Part shown: piece by piece, positions 24,015 to 24,113 of the stretch
How the letters are laid out: each line of letters begins with the position of its first letter
How positions within the stretch are numbered: position 1 is the first letter of the stretch
Assembly: GCA_900769765.1 (NCBI GenBank)
Contig: CAAGHW010000049.1
Coordinates: forward strand, 1 to 24,113
Source of the DNA: Bacteroidaceae bacterium
GTDB taxonomy: Bacteria; Bacteroidota; Bacteroidia; Bacteroidales; Bacteroidaceae
Reading direction: 5' to 3'
DNA length: 24,113 nucleotides
Position numbers and translations under genes: made by a program
Notes under the pieces: model-generated
Seen by the model: only the letters and a program-made list of their open reading frames with translations
What the model was told of the DNA's origin: nothing
The model's database searches: none

Positions 24015-24079
24015 GCAAGTAAAAGGCGGATGAGTGATGTTACATAGTAACTCACGAGCAAGAGCCTTGAACGACTTGC
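24015..24079. repeat. Second nested palindrome
   Basis: gcaagt (24015-24020) pairs with acttgc (24074-24079), and aggc (24024-24027) with gcct (24064-24067). The tip hairpin is gtga-t-gttac-ata-gtaac-tcac (24034-24055). Layout (outer arms, inner arms, gtt..gtaac tip) recalls the element at 3110-3231. Confidence 0.5.
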
Positions 24080-24113
24080 GAAACTTGTGCCGGGCGCTTT
24101 GGTTCTTTCACGC

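Larger units (their letters stand above)
23716..24113. other. Gene-free region rich in palindromes
   Basis: 398 bp after the PHP gene with no credible coding frame. It consists almost entirely of inverted repeats, listed separately. A 13-bp string tgcgccatacgat occurs at 23743-23755 and again at 23942-23954. No clear T-tract terminator for the PHP gene was seen. Confidence 0.6.

Overview
The window looks like chromosomal DNA of a Bacteroidales bacterium (Bacteroides/Prevotella/Muribaculaceae grade). Three things point there. The promoters fit the Bacteroidetes primary-sigma pattern (TTTG, about 19 nt, TAnnTTTG), with little use of Shine-Dalgarno sites. There is a carboxy(nor)spermidine dehydrogenase-type gene next to recA. 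There is also a long type V pilus (fimbrillin) locus with DUF3575, DUF5119-like and OmpA-like partners. All family names come from reading the proteins by eye; no database search was run.

Left part (1-6790), mostly housekeeping. The 3' end of an unknown gene, with a partial second copy of that end, is followed by a strong hairpin terminator. Next is a small unknown lipoprotein (209-775, +). It converges through a 20-bp-stem bidirectional terminator on a minus-strand cluster: secreted C1B-type cysteine peptidase (820-2010), recA (2053-3090) and a saccharopine dehydrogenase-family enzyme (3234-4466). A 122-bp nested palindrome lies between the last two. A 357-bp divergent intergenic region carries a primary-sigma promoter for the dehydrogenase and a sigma-54-like promoter for dnaK (4824-6728, +). 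dnaK ends at a perfect 48-bp palindrome.

Middle and right part (6803-22085, minus strand), the accessory part. This is about 15 kb of co-directional, tightly spaced genes that I read as one fimbrial operon. In transcription order: a DUF3575 outer-membrane protein with a long charged tail; a DUF5119-like lipoprotein; two paralogous fimbrillins, the second probably the major pilin; a third fimbrillin; a fourth fimbrillin interrupted by an in-frame TGA; a short second DUF3575 protein; a large OmpA-like (DUF3868-type) protein; a three-module outer-membrane beta-barrel protein; and a secreted TPR-like helical protein. The pilin precursors carry lipoboxes, an Arg about 40 residues after the lipid Cys, and a shared C-terminal YN(V/I)-type strand. 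This fits lipoprotein export, Arg-specific cleavage and strand-exchange polymerisation of type V pili. The last three genes are large cell-envelope proteins that could anchor or assemble the fibre; that role is inferred.

Right end (22098-24113). A divergent control region contains a near-perfect promoter for a membrane-anchored PHP-domain protein (22480-23715, +). The last 400 bp have no gene and hold a cluster of nested palindromes and REP-like hairpins. No tRNA, rRNA, CRISPR array, transposase or phage gene was seen.
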